DNA from: Dunaliella salina
Lineage: Eukaryota > Chlorophyta > Chlorophyceae > Chlamydomonadales > Dunaliellaceae
DNA length: 14,308 nt
Assembly (NCBI GenBank): GCA_002284615.2
Contig: MU069493.1
Coordinates: 548,094-562,401 of the forward strand
Direction: 5' to 3'
Position 1 is the first letter of the stretch; every line of letters begins with the position of its first letter. Made by a program: the position numbers and the translations under genes. The notes beneath the pieces are model-generated. The model had not been told where the DNA came from. It searched no databases and saw only the letters and a program-made list of their open reading frames with translations. This document shows, in pieces, positions 7,216-14,308 of the stretch.

Positions 7216-7759
7216 AGAAGAGCAGAGCAGCCAAAATTCCAGAACTGGACAACTACCCCCCAAAAAAGGGTGTTTTTTAATATGCTAATGTTTACAAGGA
7301 GGACAGCGCGTGCCTGCGCAAAATCCATACGGCAGCAAGGGAGGGGGGACGTTGGATGCGCCGGCACTCAGGTGTCCTCGCGAATTTTTCGAACACTGCC
7401 ACGACACAACTGAACAAAGTCTACCTGTTCAACTTCCGTAACAAGTTTGTGCAACGTCAGGCAGTTACCACGAACTGATTCCTAATATTTTAAAATAAAA
7501 CGTAATTTAGATCTGAAGGAAACGAGGTGCTAAATTTCGGAGCCTGTCCTTTCGTCCTTCCCTTATTTGCCAATGGTGACATAAAATAAACTTCTATCAA
7601 TTTAATATGGGTTTGGTCCCCTTTTTGCATCCTCCTTTTGCATCCAGGTGTCAGGATCTCAATAAAGCTCCAGAGCATACAATTGGCAGATAAACCATGA
7701 AACCAAACACCACAGATTGAACCTGTACCTGTCACTTTCACAAACCATTGCATGCACAC
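7216..7759 (+). promoter_or_regulatory. Upstream region / probable promoter and 5' UTR of the DDB1-like gene
   Basis: This 544-bp gap between the tail of element B and the ATG at 7760 has no coding signal. It is AT-richer than its surroundings, with ATATTTTAAAATAAAAC at about 7486-7502 and TAAAATAAACTT at about 7581-7592. A defined TATA box or transcription start cannot be assigned from sequence alone. As the only space between the retrotransposon and the gene, it presumably contains the promoter. Confidence 0.35.
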
Positions 7760-8357
7760 ATGGATGTTGAGCGGTTGGTGCCCCTAGTAAAGCCTGTGCA
7801 GCTCAGCACATGGTGCACTGCGGCATGTGCCATTGGTCCAAACTTGCTGGTATGCTGCCAAGATACACTGGCTGTGTTTGCGACAGCCGCTGACAGCGAG
7901 GGAGATGGAGGCCAATCTCTGCAGCTTGTCCAGCGCCTGCCCCTGTTTGATGTCATCGTGGCTTTGGCAAGCGTCCACGAACATATCCTGGCTGTCACAG
8001 CAGACAGCCGCTGCCTGCTTCTCAGCTTGGACCCACCAGCCCCCCGCTTGCCCTCTTGTCCTGTCAAACTGCGCGAGTATGCCAGCATCCAGCTTAAAGC
8101 TCCACCCTCCCTCTCACCACCAGCCTACCGGGAGGATGGCATTGTAATCAGCCCGCCTCTGGATGCTCGCCACTCAGGCAGTGTATATGTGGCCCTGTCA
8201 ATCTTCCATGACGTTGTGCATGTCCTGCGCATCAGCAGCAACAGAGACGGAGCAGGAGCTCCTCAGTCAAGCTCCATGGCTGTGCAAGATGCCCCAGTGG
8301 GCATGACTGTGCTGACTTCAGACCTGAAGAGACAGACGCTCCAGGCCCTCAAACCAA
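7760..8357 (+). CDS. DDB1/CPSF160-like protein, first exon (MMS1_N-type beta-propeller region)
   Basis: The ATG at 7760 is the first in-frame Met. The following 199 codons resemble the N-terminus of DDB1-family proteins: KPVQLSTWCTAACAIGPNLL (residues 11-30) fits the opening blade, in which a Lys-Pro-x-x-Val segment leads to a strand ending in NLLVCCQDTLAVF. SLQLVQRLPLFDVIVALASV (53-72) matches the family pattern L-x-x-V-x-x-x-P/G-L/M-F/Y-x-x-I. HILAVTADSRCLLLSL (75-90) and LDARHSGSVYVALSIFHDVV (134-153) match two further strands, the second equivalent to the 'DP-x-x-R' strand of DDB1. Family members are scaffolds: DDB1 for CUL4 ubiquitin ligases, CPSF160 for mRNA 3'-end processing, SF3B3 for splicing. 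They are over 1,000 residues long, so most of this gene lies downstream. The frame runs on to a TAA at 8423-8425, but AA|GTGCGT at 8358 is a plausible donor. Which family member it is cannot be settled; it looks divergent. The retrotransposon end lies 545 bp upstream. Confidence 0.55.
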
Positions 8358-9077
8358 GTGCGTCATTGTTGGCTCTTGGACTTGACACCTTATTCCAGAA
8401 AGTCGAGTTTGTCTCCTCATCCTAATTTTCTGTCTCCCATTCACCACAATGTAAGGAAGACCTTTTTTGGAATGGTGCAGAAGGGGGGGGGGGGGTGTCC
8501 TGGCCTTCATTTCTTTTTCCTCCCGGGATCCTTTCCCAAAACAAAGGCCTGCCATCCCTGGACACGTTTTTCCTGTGATTGAAGGCTTTCTTGTTTTCGC
8601 GCCTCGTCTCTAGATTTTTGGTTGGCTTTGGGGCATAAATGCGCAGGGGACAGGTCATAGTTTGAGTCTCTGCAGGGCAGGAGATGATTGGGGAGGCAAC
8701 AAGCAGTCCTCTGCTTTGTGCTAAACATGCATGAGGTTCCTTGAGTGCACAACAGTGCATTACACCCTATGTTCGTGCTTCAGCTTCCTAATGAATCAAT
8801 ACCCTGCCTGTGCTTATCTTGTCACTATTGTAGCACCCGTTGTGCATGGATGAGGGCTGGAAAGAGAGGGCTAAGCAATGGTCAAAAGGAGCTAGGAGGA
8901 GTCTGTTTGGGGCCTCTTGTCCCTCTCCAGCGCCTCAAACAGCACATGTGAGGATTCCCTCAGATGGCCAAGACAAGGACAACAAGCTTTTTGTACTCAA
9001 TCAACAAGTGTGGGCCCCCCTTGACCCACCTGACGCACTTATTTGAGCTGGTAATCCCAATGAATGCAGAAAAGCAG
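8358..9077 (+). other. Probable first intron of the DDB1-like gene
   Basis: From the candidate donor GTGCGT (8358) to a candidate acceptor AAAGCAG (9076-9077) no frame shows family similarity. It contains a G13 homopolymer (8483-8495). The boundaries are approximate: the phases of the chosen donor and acceptor do not match, so at least one is wrong. Confidence 0.35.
8483..8495 (+). repeat. G13 homopolymer
   Basis: Thirteen consecutive G residues follow GCAGAA. This is a likely site of length polymorphism or sequencing error. Confidence 0.9.
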
Positions 9078-9321
9078 GCTCACTATGGAATTCTCTTCCT
9101 ACCACCCTGCCATCACACAACATCATATTCGTACTCCGCAGTGATGGACCCATATTCCCATGTTCGGCATGCCTTGCATGTGAAGGCTCTGGAGCTGGTG
9201 GCTCCGGGGCCACTGAGCATGTTGAGTGGGCAAGGCCAGGATGAATGGATGCTGGCGGTGCTCCACTCCACAGAGGGTGGGTGTAGTCTATGGGAAATGC
9301 ACGGTATTCGATCCATAGATG
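9078..9321 (+). CDS. DDB1/CPSF160-like protein, candidate later exon
   Basis: The frame starting GCTCACTATGGA after AAAGCAG reads AHYGILFLPP, then SHVRHALHVKALELVAPGPL, then DEWMLAVLHSTEGG and MHGIRSIDG. This has the layout of the DDB1 segment after the first blades: 'I-x-x-L-Y-x-D' strand, then 'HVKTYE-x-x-L-x-x-x-x-x-x-x-GPW', then 'IPVP-x-x-x-GG', then a strand with I-x-Y. The HVR and GPLS matches are the strongest. The 3' limit is uncertain: a GTGGGT donor at 9277 would end it earlier. The same frame stays open to 9602, but family similarity is not visible beyond about 9321. Confidence 0.45.
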
Positions 9322-9400
9322 GTCATAGAAGGTCGAAGAGGGCTCCATTGAAGGCCAGAAAGGGCCATAAAGGGCTCCACTCCACAGAGGGTGGGTGCAG
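9260..9400 (+). repeat. Duplicated segment spanning a possible exon end (units 9260-9286 and 9374-9400)
   Basis: GCTCCACTCCACAGAGGGTG occurs at 9260 and 9374; the 27-bp blocks differ at one base. Similarity continues more loosely for about 30 bp (GTCTATGGGAAATGCACGG against GTCTACCGGAATTGCATGG). Both lie in the same open frame and both carry the GTGGGTG that could act as a donor. Confidence 0.8.
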
Positions 9401-9524
9401 TTCGTCTACCGGAATTGCATGGTACTTGGTCAGCACCGGCAGTGGCATTTGCAGAGAAGAAAGGTGCCTAGCATCGCTGTGTTCGCTTTCCAGGTTGAAT
9501 TTTTGCACGTGCAGACTCGCCTTT

Positions 9525-9725
9525 CGGCTGGGATTTGGCGTTTTGGTGCTCTGCACGCCCTCTCAAGACGGACGTGCATTCAGCATGCAAGTAGCAAGCT
9601 AAGCAAAGATTGTAATGTTGCGCACCCGTCTGGAGTTTGGCGCAGTGCTCTGCGTATCACCTCAAGAAAGGCAAGAAGTTAGCATGCACTTTGTTAGCAT
9701 GCTGAGTAAAGACAGCAATGTTGCC
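9525..9725 (+). repeat. Divergent tandem duplication, about 102-bp period
   Basis: Copy 1 (about 9525-9621) and copy 2 (about 9627-9725) share in order: CTGGGATTTGGCG / CTGGAGTTTGGCG, GTGCTCTGC, CTCAAGA, GCATGCA, AAGCTAAGCAAAGA / ATGCTGAGTAAAGA and AATGTTGC. There are many substitutions and small indels, so the duplication is not recent. Confidence 0.7.
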
Positions 9726-9889
9726 AAACCCCCTGTAACCCTTGCGATGTTTGCTCGCACTTATTGAAGCTGGTGGTGTTGGTGCGGTGCATGTGGAAGG
9801 GGTTTGCACGCCCACTCATGGACTGCTGGTGCTGTGCGCTGCATTGAGAGAGTGCTGGGCAGGCGCTTGTTTCCTTCCTGTGTGCACAG

Positions 9890-10015
9890 GAAGCGGTTTG
9901 GAGCCTATCTGCAGACAGTGGTTTGCCAGAGTGGCTTGCATGTGTTGTTATACTCGAGGAATGGGAGTTCCAAGCCGCAGGCTGCCAGGGTCTTCATGGT
10001 GTCAAGCCTTCGCTA
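9890..10015 (+). CDS. Possible short exon bounded by good splice signals, no homology seen
   Basis: A pyrimidine-rich stretch ending TGTGTGCACAG (AG at 9888-9889) and a donor GTGAGC at 10016 bound 126 bp (42 codons) open in all three frames. None of the three translations gives a clear DDB1-family match, so this is only a splice-signal candidate. It could equally be intronic. Confidence 0.2.
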
Positions 10016-10142
10016 GTGAGCAGCACTTATCTTCAGATGCTCTCAGCATGATGGATGTCCTTGTATGGATATTCTGCCGGTCACACCGTGTCAAAGGCTA
10101 GATGATTGGGCCTAGAAAACACGGTGCGGCTTTGAGAGCCAT

Positions 10143-10745
10143 GGACGCTTTGGAGAACCCAGCCATTGTTCAGTTTTGAACGCTTTGGAGTGCGGAGGCC
10201 AATGTTCATTTTTGAACACCATCGCAGGACGGAGCCGCTCTTTAGAAACTTTTACACACCTTGAAAAAATGCAGCTTGGACAGTGCAAGCGCAGCTCAGT
10301 GCTCCATCCATCAGCCGCGCGAATGCAAGCAGCCGCATCCTCACGTTGTCAACGTCCATCAGTTGCTCATGTGGACAGGCACCTCAGGCACTGCAACCAC
10401 TCTGTCTATAACAAACGTAGAATGCCATGAACGCCTTGGGTAATGGATCCGTTGTTCAGTTTCAAACACCTTGCCAACACACGGCTTGGGCACAGCAAGT
10501 GCTGCTCTCGTTTCAGTGCATCATTTATCCATGGGACACGAAATGCAAGCAGCCGCATCAGGCGGTGCAATGGTTACAATGGTTACAATGTTCAGGGTTA
10601 CGAATGCAAGCAGCCACATCACGAACATAAGCAGCCACATCGTGAGTGCAAGCAGCCACATCAGGCGGTGCACCCTCCATCAGTGGCACACAATGCAAGT
10701 AGCCACATCAGGCGGTGCCCCAGCCATCAGTCACACAGCACCTGA
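10143..10745 (+). repeat. Degenerate repeat cluster with GCAAGCAGCCRCATC core
   Basis: Two motifs recur. GAACGCTTTGGAG...GTTCAGTTTTGAAC appears at about 10143, 10178 and 10428. GCAAGCAGCCRCATC or a close variant appears at about 10325, 10543, 10605, 10628, 10648 and 10693, several times followed by AGGCGGTGC and a CCATCAGT-like block. The first two groups look like a diverged larger duplication (about 10178-10341 and 10428-10558); the rest look like later short expansions. It also holds a small ATGGTTACA doublet at about 10568. Probably intronic minisatellite. Confidence 0.7.
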
Positions 10746-10929
10746 GGCACTTCAGCCAATGTGTGTACACTCCATGTGCTGCTCTCCGTGTCGTGCTCCG
10801 GGATGCAGGTGACACCAGGGTTGATGGGCATTTGGGTCCAACCTGCGGTTGACATGCACACCTGCCTCTCCTGCCTTGCTTTAACTTCAGAGTCCTGCAT
10901 GTTCATGAGTGCTCTCCGTCTCTAGCGGA

Positions 10930-12400
10930 AATGGACCGTACATGCAGGTTATCGCATTGCAGGACCTGGTCTTGCTTGGGGCACGATCCTTTGTATAATG
11001 CACCGTATCCCACTCCCAGGCACCGTAGAGGTCACTCAGCCGGCAGTAGCAGACTGTGCTTGTGGGTTTCCTACATTGCAGGTCCTGGGTCTCAGAGCGT
11101 GAACATAGAATGCTTGGAGCATGACCCTCTCCAAGGCACCCTGGTGTCCGGCCCTTGGGCATGCAGGTAACCATTTTTCTAGCCATACTGAAGGCTGAAG
11201 GACTCCTGTTGACATTGTCTTGGTAAAGAAAAGATTGAGCCCGGCACTTTGGCTTATGAGGTAGCGCTTTTTCAAGCATCACTGTGGGTCTTCAGAACTG
11301 ATGTTGACATTGACTTGATGTAGAGCAGATTAGGCATGGCCCCTGGGCTTGTGAGGTAGCAGTTTTCCAACCTTTACGGAAGGCCTTGGACACGTATTGG
11401 CATTGATGAGGTACAGTGAAATTTGAGCATGGCCTAAGGGCCTCAGTCTCGCTAATAATAATTTTTTTTTTCAAGCTTCCAAAGCATCCAAAGAAGTCAG
11501 GACAAATGTCAGCATTGACGCAATGCGGTGGAGATTGAGCATACCCCTCGGGCTTATGAGATGACAGTATTTGGAGCACCACCATGAGCATGGCCCTCAG
11601 TCTTGCTGATATTGGTTGTTTTTAAAGCCCGAGGGCGTCCGGACACATGTTGACATTAACTTGGTACAGGAAAGATTGAGCATAGCCCTTGGGCTTAAGA
11701 CAAAACATTTTTCAAAGCTTTACTGAAGGCCCCAGGACATGTGACGGATTTGATGCAACACAGATAAGGTAGAGCATGGCCCTTGGGCACCAAAGTAACA
11801 ATCTTTTGGGGTCTCAGAAGCCTTCACGGCATACCTTGACGTCAATGTTAGAGAGAAATCCAGCGTGGCCCTTGGGCTTGCAGGTCACACTTTTCAAACT
11901 TGTATGAAGGTTTCAGGAAACATGCTGGTGTTGATGCAATACCAAAAGGTTGGAGCACAGCCCTTTGGCTTGCAAGTCGCATTTTTCCAACCTTCAATGA
12001 TGGCTTCAGGAAACTTGTGAAAGTCGAAACAGTTCAGAGGTTGGCATGGCCCTACAGCTTATGAGATATAAGTTCCTTTTTGCGTCATTGGAGCCTTTGG
12101 GATACATCCTCTTGTACATGGAAGTTCAGCATGGCCTTGAGTCACCGTTTTCCGACGTGCAATTCAGGTTTCAGGGAACATCTGAAACCTGAATTGAAGG
12201 TTTGCAAGGTGTGATCTGCAAGCCCAAGGGCCATGCTGAACTTCTTCGTATCATGGTGACGTTTTATAAAAAAAAGAAATGGAGCATAGCTCTGGCATGC
12301 AGGTCAGAATTTCCCACCCCTCAATGAGGGCTTCAGGTAACAAGTTGAAATTGATATGATTCTGAGGAGGTTGGCATGGTCCTTGAGCTCGCAGGCGAGC
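10930..12400 (+). repeat. Degenerate tandem array, roughly 100-bp monomers
   Basis: A recurring landmark, approximately GAGCATGGCCCTTGGGCTTG followed by CAGGTAAC, a T-rich stretch, CAACCTTTACTGAAGG, CTTCAGG, and then a TTGACATTGATG-like block, is repeated with heavy divergence. Landmarks lie near 10975, 11115, 11150, 11240, 11340, 11430, 11540, 11590, 11680, 11780, 11860, 11960, 12045, 12130 and 12370. Spacing is about 85-120 bp. The early part shows a second landmark, CATTGCAGGWCCTGG, at 10955 and 11074. One unit is inverted (about 12182-12244). No frame runs through the array, so it is non-coding, probably intronic. Confidence 0.75.
12121..12244. repeat. Long two-tier inverted repeat inside the array
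   Basis: Outer arms GAAGTTCAGCATGGCC (12121-12136) and GGCCATGCTGAACTTC (12229-12244) are perfectly complementary over 16 bp. Inner arms CAATTCAGGTTTCAG (12160-12174) and CTGAAACCTGAATTG (12182-12196) are perfect over 15 bp around a 7-nt loop. The right half is a monomer of the surrounding array in reverse orientation. Confidence 0.9.
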
Positions 12401-13100
12401 CCTGTGCCTGTCCTACCTAGAGGAGACCAGAGTCCTCCTTTGCATTGACATTGAAGGACTCCAATGTATGCACGGTCTTCTGCAGTACTACATCAGGAAA
12501 CCACAGATAGAACCTCCCATTGCAATGCATTAGGGGTACAGCATGTTACAGGCAACAAGGAGGTTACAGCAGATTAAGCGTAGAAGGCCTACAGTCGAAA
12601 TGACTGACAGCTAGCTTGTTCAAACATAAAAGGAAAGGGGCTCAAACAGAAAAGGCGACTAGCAACGCCTGCCAAACGCTTGTACATGGCCTCTGGAAAA
12701 AGTGCACACTGCAGTGCGCAGGTCTTGTGTTAAGGCCAGCTTTCAGAACATGAGAGCCAAGCAGTGCAGTGTTTTCCATACATTTGGGTTTGTTTGTGCT
12801 GCCCCACGTATGAAATTTTAAGTGAAACATGTTGGGCCTTAGCATGTGCGCTTTCCCTCCACATCCTGTTTTGTGACAGGCCCCTTGTAACAAAGGTCTA
12901 TCCGGAAAGCAAATCATGCAAATCAGACAAGGTCGAGCATTCGTCTCTCAACGCACCCTTGGATTAATTTGGTCACATGCAATCTTTGCATTAGCTAAGT
13001 TACCCTTGTAGGCAGGTGCAGCTGCATGAATCTCCTTTTTTCCCACCCTTGTTGGCCTTCTCAATGTGCACTGATGTGTGAAGTTATTCAACCAAAGAAA
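12401..13100. other. No gene recognised between the repeat arrays
   Basis: The stretch holds no tandem repeat and no recognisable protein. A minus-strand frame at 12642-12917 (91 codons) has Cys, His and Pro scattered without a domain pattern. I regard it as chance. Intronic or intergenic. Confidence 0.5.
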
Positions 13101-13104
13101 AAAG

Positions 13105-13106
13105 TG

Positions 13107-13202
<96 letters not shown>

Positions 13203-13207
13203 NGCGC
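13105..13207. repeat. (TG)n-(CG)n microsatellite with an ambiguous base
   Basis: About 44 TG units run from 13109 to 13196 and change into CGCGCGNGCGC (13197-13207). The N at 13203 shows that the repeat was not cleanly resolved in sequencing. The tract is uninterrupted alternating purine-pyrimidine for about 100 bp. Confidence 0.95.
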
Positions 13208-13304
13208 TTTCTGCTCGTTCTCGCAGCTCCAGGGGCAAAAGATACCTCCCAGCAGGTTTAGCTGGCGCCTCCACAGCCCACTTTTTGAGTGCCCAACTTG
13301 CAAG

Positions 13305-13580
13305 ACATGCCAGTATAGACACATGTGGCTTGCGCACAGACTCTGGCCTGCACTCAGAAACTGATTTGCAATCATCTGCGCACGGCCTGCCATTCATGCA
13401 CACAAAGCGTGTGCAGTGATGTGGAGTGGCCAGCATTGAGGCATGCTGCCAGTGCAGACACGTGTGACTTGCACACATACAATGGTTGGCACTCAGAAGC
13501 TGATTTGTACCCGTCTGCGCACGGCCTGCCATGCCTGCACACAAAGTTTGCGCAGTGATGTGGAGTGGCAAGATTTGATG
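13305..13580 (+). repeat. Tandem duplication with about 139-bp period
   Basis: Copy 1 (about 13305-13441) and copy 2 (about 13442-13580) share CACTCAGAA(A/G)CTGATTTG, TCTGCGCACGGCCTGCCAT, TGCACACAAAG and GCAGTGATGTGGAGTGGC. Each copy ends in a block related to the 39-bp unit that follows, so this is a higher-order version of the same repeat family. Confidence 0.85.
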
Positions 13581-13589
13581 CTTGATCAA

Positions 13590-13804
13590 TGCAAGTGTTG
13601 TGAATGTGGCCAGCTTTGTTTGGTGAAAGTGTTGTGTGTGGCCAGATTTGAGGCATGCTAGATGAAAGTGTTGTGTGTGACCAGCTACGAGGCATACTTG
13701 GTGACGGTGCTGTGTGTGGCCAGCTATGTAGCATGATGGATGAAAGTGTTGTGTGTGGCCAGCTATAAAGCATGATAGATGAAAGTGATATGTGTGAGTG
13801 AAAG
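13590..13804 (+). repeat. 39-bp minisatellite, four full and two partial units
   Basis: Full units at 13624-13662, 13663-13701, 13702-13740 and 13741-13779 each begin TGAAAGTGTTGTGTGTGGCC or a close variant and are exactly 39 bp, with partial units on both sides (from 13590 and from 13780). Because 39 is a multiple of three, minus-strand frames stay open and give 13-residue repeats (for example SWPHTTLSSIMLY in one frame and GHTQHFH in another). Two frames being equally open argues against real coding. Confidence 0.9.
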
Positions 13805-14270
13805 TGCTCTTCCAGAGTCTGGAAAGCATGCACGCACCCCCCCCCTCCTCCCACATGCACACATAAACAAACGCAGGAACCTGTCCTCTCCTCCCTGAAC
13901 ACACAGAAGCAACAAACACGTGCGCACACATGCATGCATGCGCGCAGGAACATGCACCCCACCACCACGCTCATCTCCTCCTTCCCGGGCTCTCGCCCCC
14001 ACCCATCTGCCAACAGCACAGCCGCCAACACAGACAGCAGCTCCAACCCTCCACAAGCTCCAACATTAGGAACCAGTTCCCCGTGCCTACCCCCTGGGGT
14101 GCTCGCTATCAGCAGCAGTAGCCTGCTCTTGCTAACGCTACCCATGCACCCACACATTGAGGGCATCACTGGTGGTGGTGCTGCCGGGAAACTGGAGCTG
14201 CTGAGGTACAGCATGGTGGGGGTGCCTGCTTGTAAAGAAGTGGTGTGGCGGGGGACAAACAACACATCAG
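13805..14270. other. C-rich flank with no recognised gene
   Basis: A C9 run (13837-13845) and C/A-rich sequence follow the minisatellite. Open frames on both strands have strongly biased composition (Gly/Val/Cys on minus, Pro/His/Gln on plus) and no domain. The segment around 14020-14120 (CAACAGCACAGCCGCCAACA, CAGCAGCAG) could be a Gln/Ala-rich exon edge, but nothing supports it. Confidence 0.4.
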
Positions 14271-14278
14271 CCTCAGCG

Positions 14279-14308
14279 GCAGGGGCAGGGGCAGGGGCAG
14301 CAGCTGGG
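14279..14308 (+). repeat. (GGGGCA)n tract at the window end, G-quadruplex candidate
   Basis: Three GGGG runs separated by CA (14282-14297) are followed by CAGCAGCT and GGG (14306-14308). This gives four G-tracts, although the last loop is 8 nt. The repeat reaches the window edge region and may be longer. Confidence 0.7.

Noticed and set aside
8964..9602. Single 212-codon gene
   Set aside because: Only the stretch 9078-9321 has family similarity. The N-terminal part looks intronic, and the C-terminal part contains local duplications without similarity.
10143..10745. CRISPR-like array
   Set aside because: The repeats are imperfect and irregularly spaced, the spacers are related to one another, and the context is eukaryotic.
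12948..14265. Two long overlapping minus-strand open frames (12948-13931 and 13372-14265) with His/Ser/Pro 13-residue repeats
   Set aside because: Both frames are open because the 39-bp unit is a multiple of three. One crosses the TG/CG tract and the N base as a His-Thr run. Neither has a domain or a preferred frame.

Overview
This is a eukaryotic nuclear window, most likely from a green alga of the Chlamydomonas/Dunaliella type. That is inferred from three things: a non-LTR retrotransposon combining RNase H with an R2-like restriction-type endonuclease (an arrangement known from Chlamydomonas Dualen/RandI elements), Ser-rich exon sequence, and very abundant CA/TG microsatellites and degenerate minisatellites. 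There are no bacterial operons, Shine-Dalgarno sites or CRISPR arrays. One ambiguous base (N, 13203) marks an unresolved repeat.

Left part (1-2.5 kb): a (CA)n tract runs into a likely 3' splice acceptor and a Ser-rich open exon with a helical N-terminus (42-656). About 1.9 kb without a recognisable gene follows.

Centre (2.5-7.2 kb): a nest of at least four related retrotransposon pieces. (i) A frameshifted reverse transcriptase relic on the minus strand (about 2575-3732). (ii) A 61-bp 'solo' 3' end of the same family inside that relic (3375-3435). (iii) Element A, minus strand (3733-6701), 5'-truncated but with a long intact frame encoding a methyltransferase-like domain, RNase H, a CCHC zinc motif and a PD-(D/E)xK endonuclease; one nonsense codon removes the last 56 conserved residues. 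(iv) Element B, plus strand (6706-7215), the 3' end of a diverged copy, head-to-head with A. The 3' ends share a small hairpin with a covarying base pair followed by a TTTTC-rich tail, probably the signal read by the element's own reverse transcriptase.

Right part (7.2-14.3 kb): 545 bp after element B begins a plus-strand gene whose first exon (ATG at 7760) resembles the N-terminal beta-propeller region of DDB1/CPSF160-type (MMS1_N) proteins. At least one further exon lies near 9078-9321. The rest of the protein is not recognised and probably lies beyond the window. The downstream sequence looks intronic and is built from layered tandem repeats: short duplications at 9.26-9.73 kb, a GCAAGCAGCCRCATC-containing cluster at 10.1-10.75 kb, a roughly 100-bp degenerate array at 10.93-12.4 kb containing one inverted unit that makes a long hairpin, a (TG)n-(CG)n tract at 13.1-13.2 kb, a 139-bp duplication and an exact-period 39-bp minisatellite at 13.3-13.8 kb.
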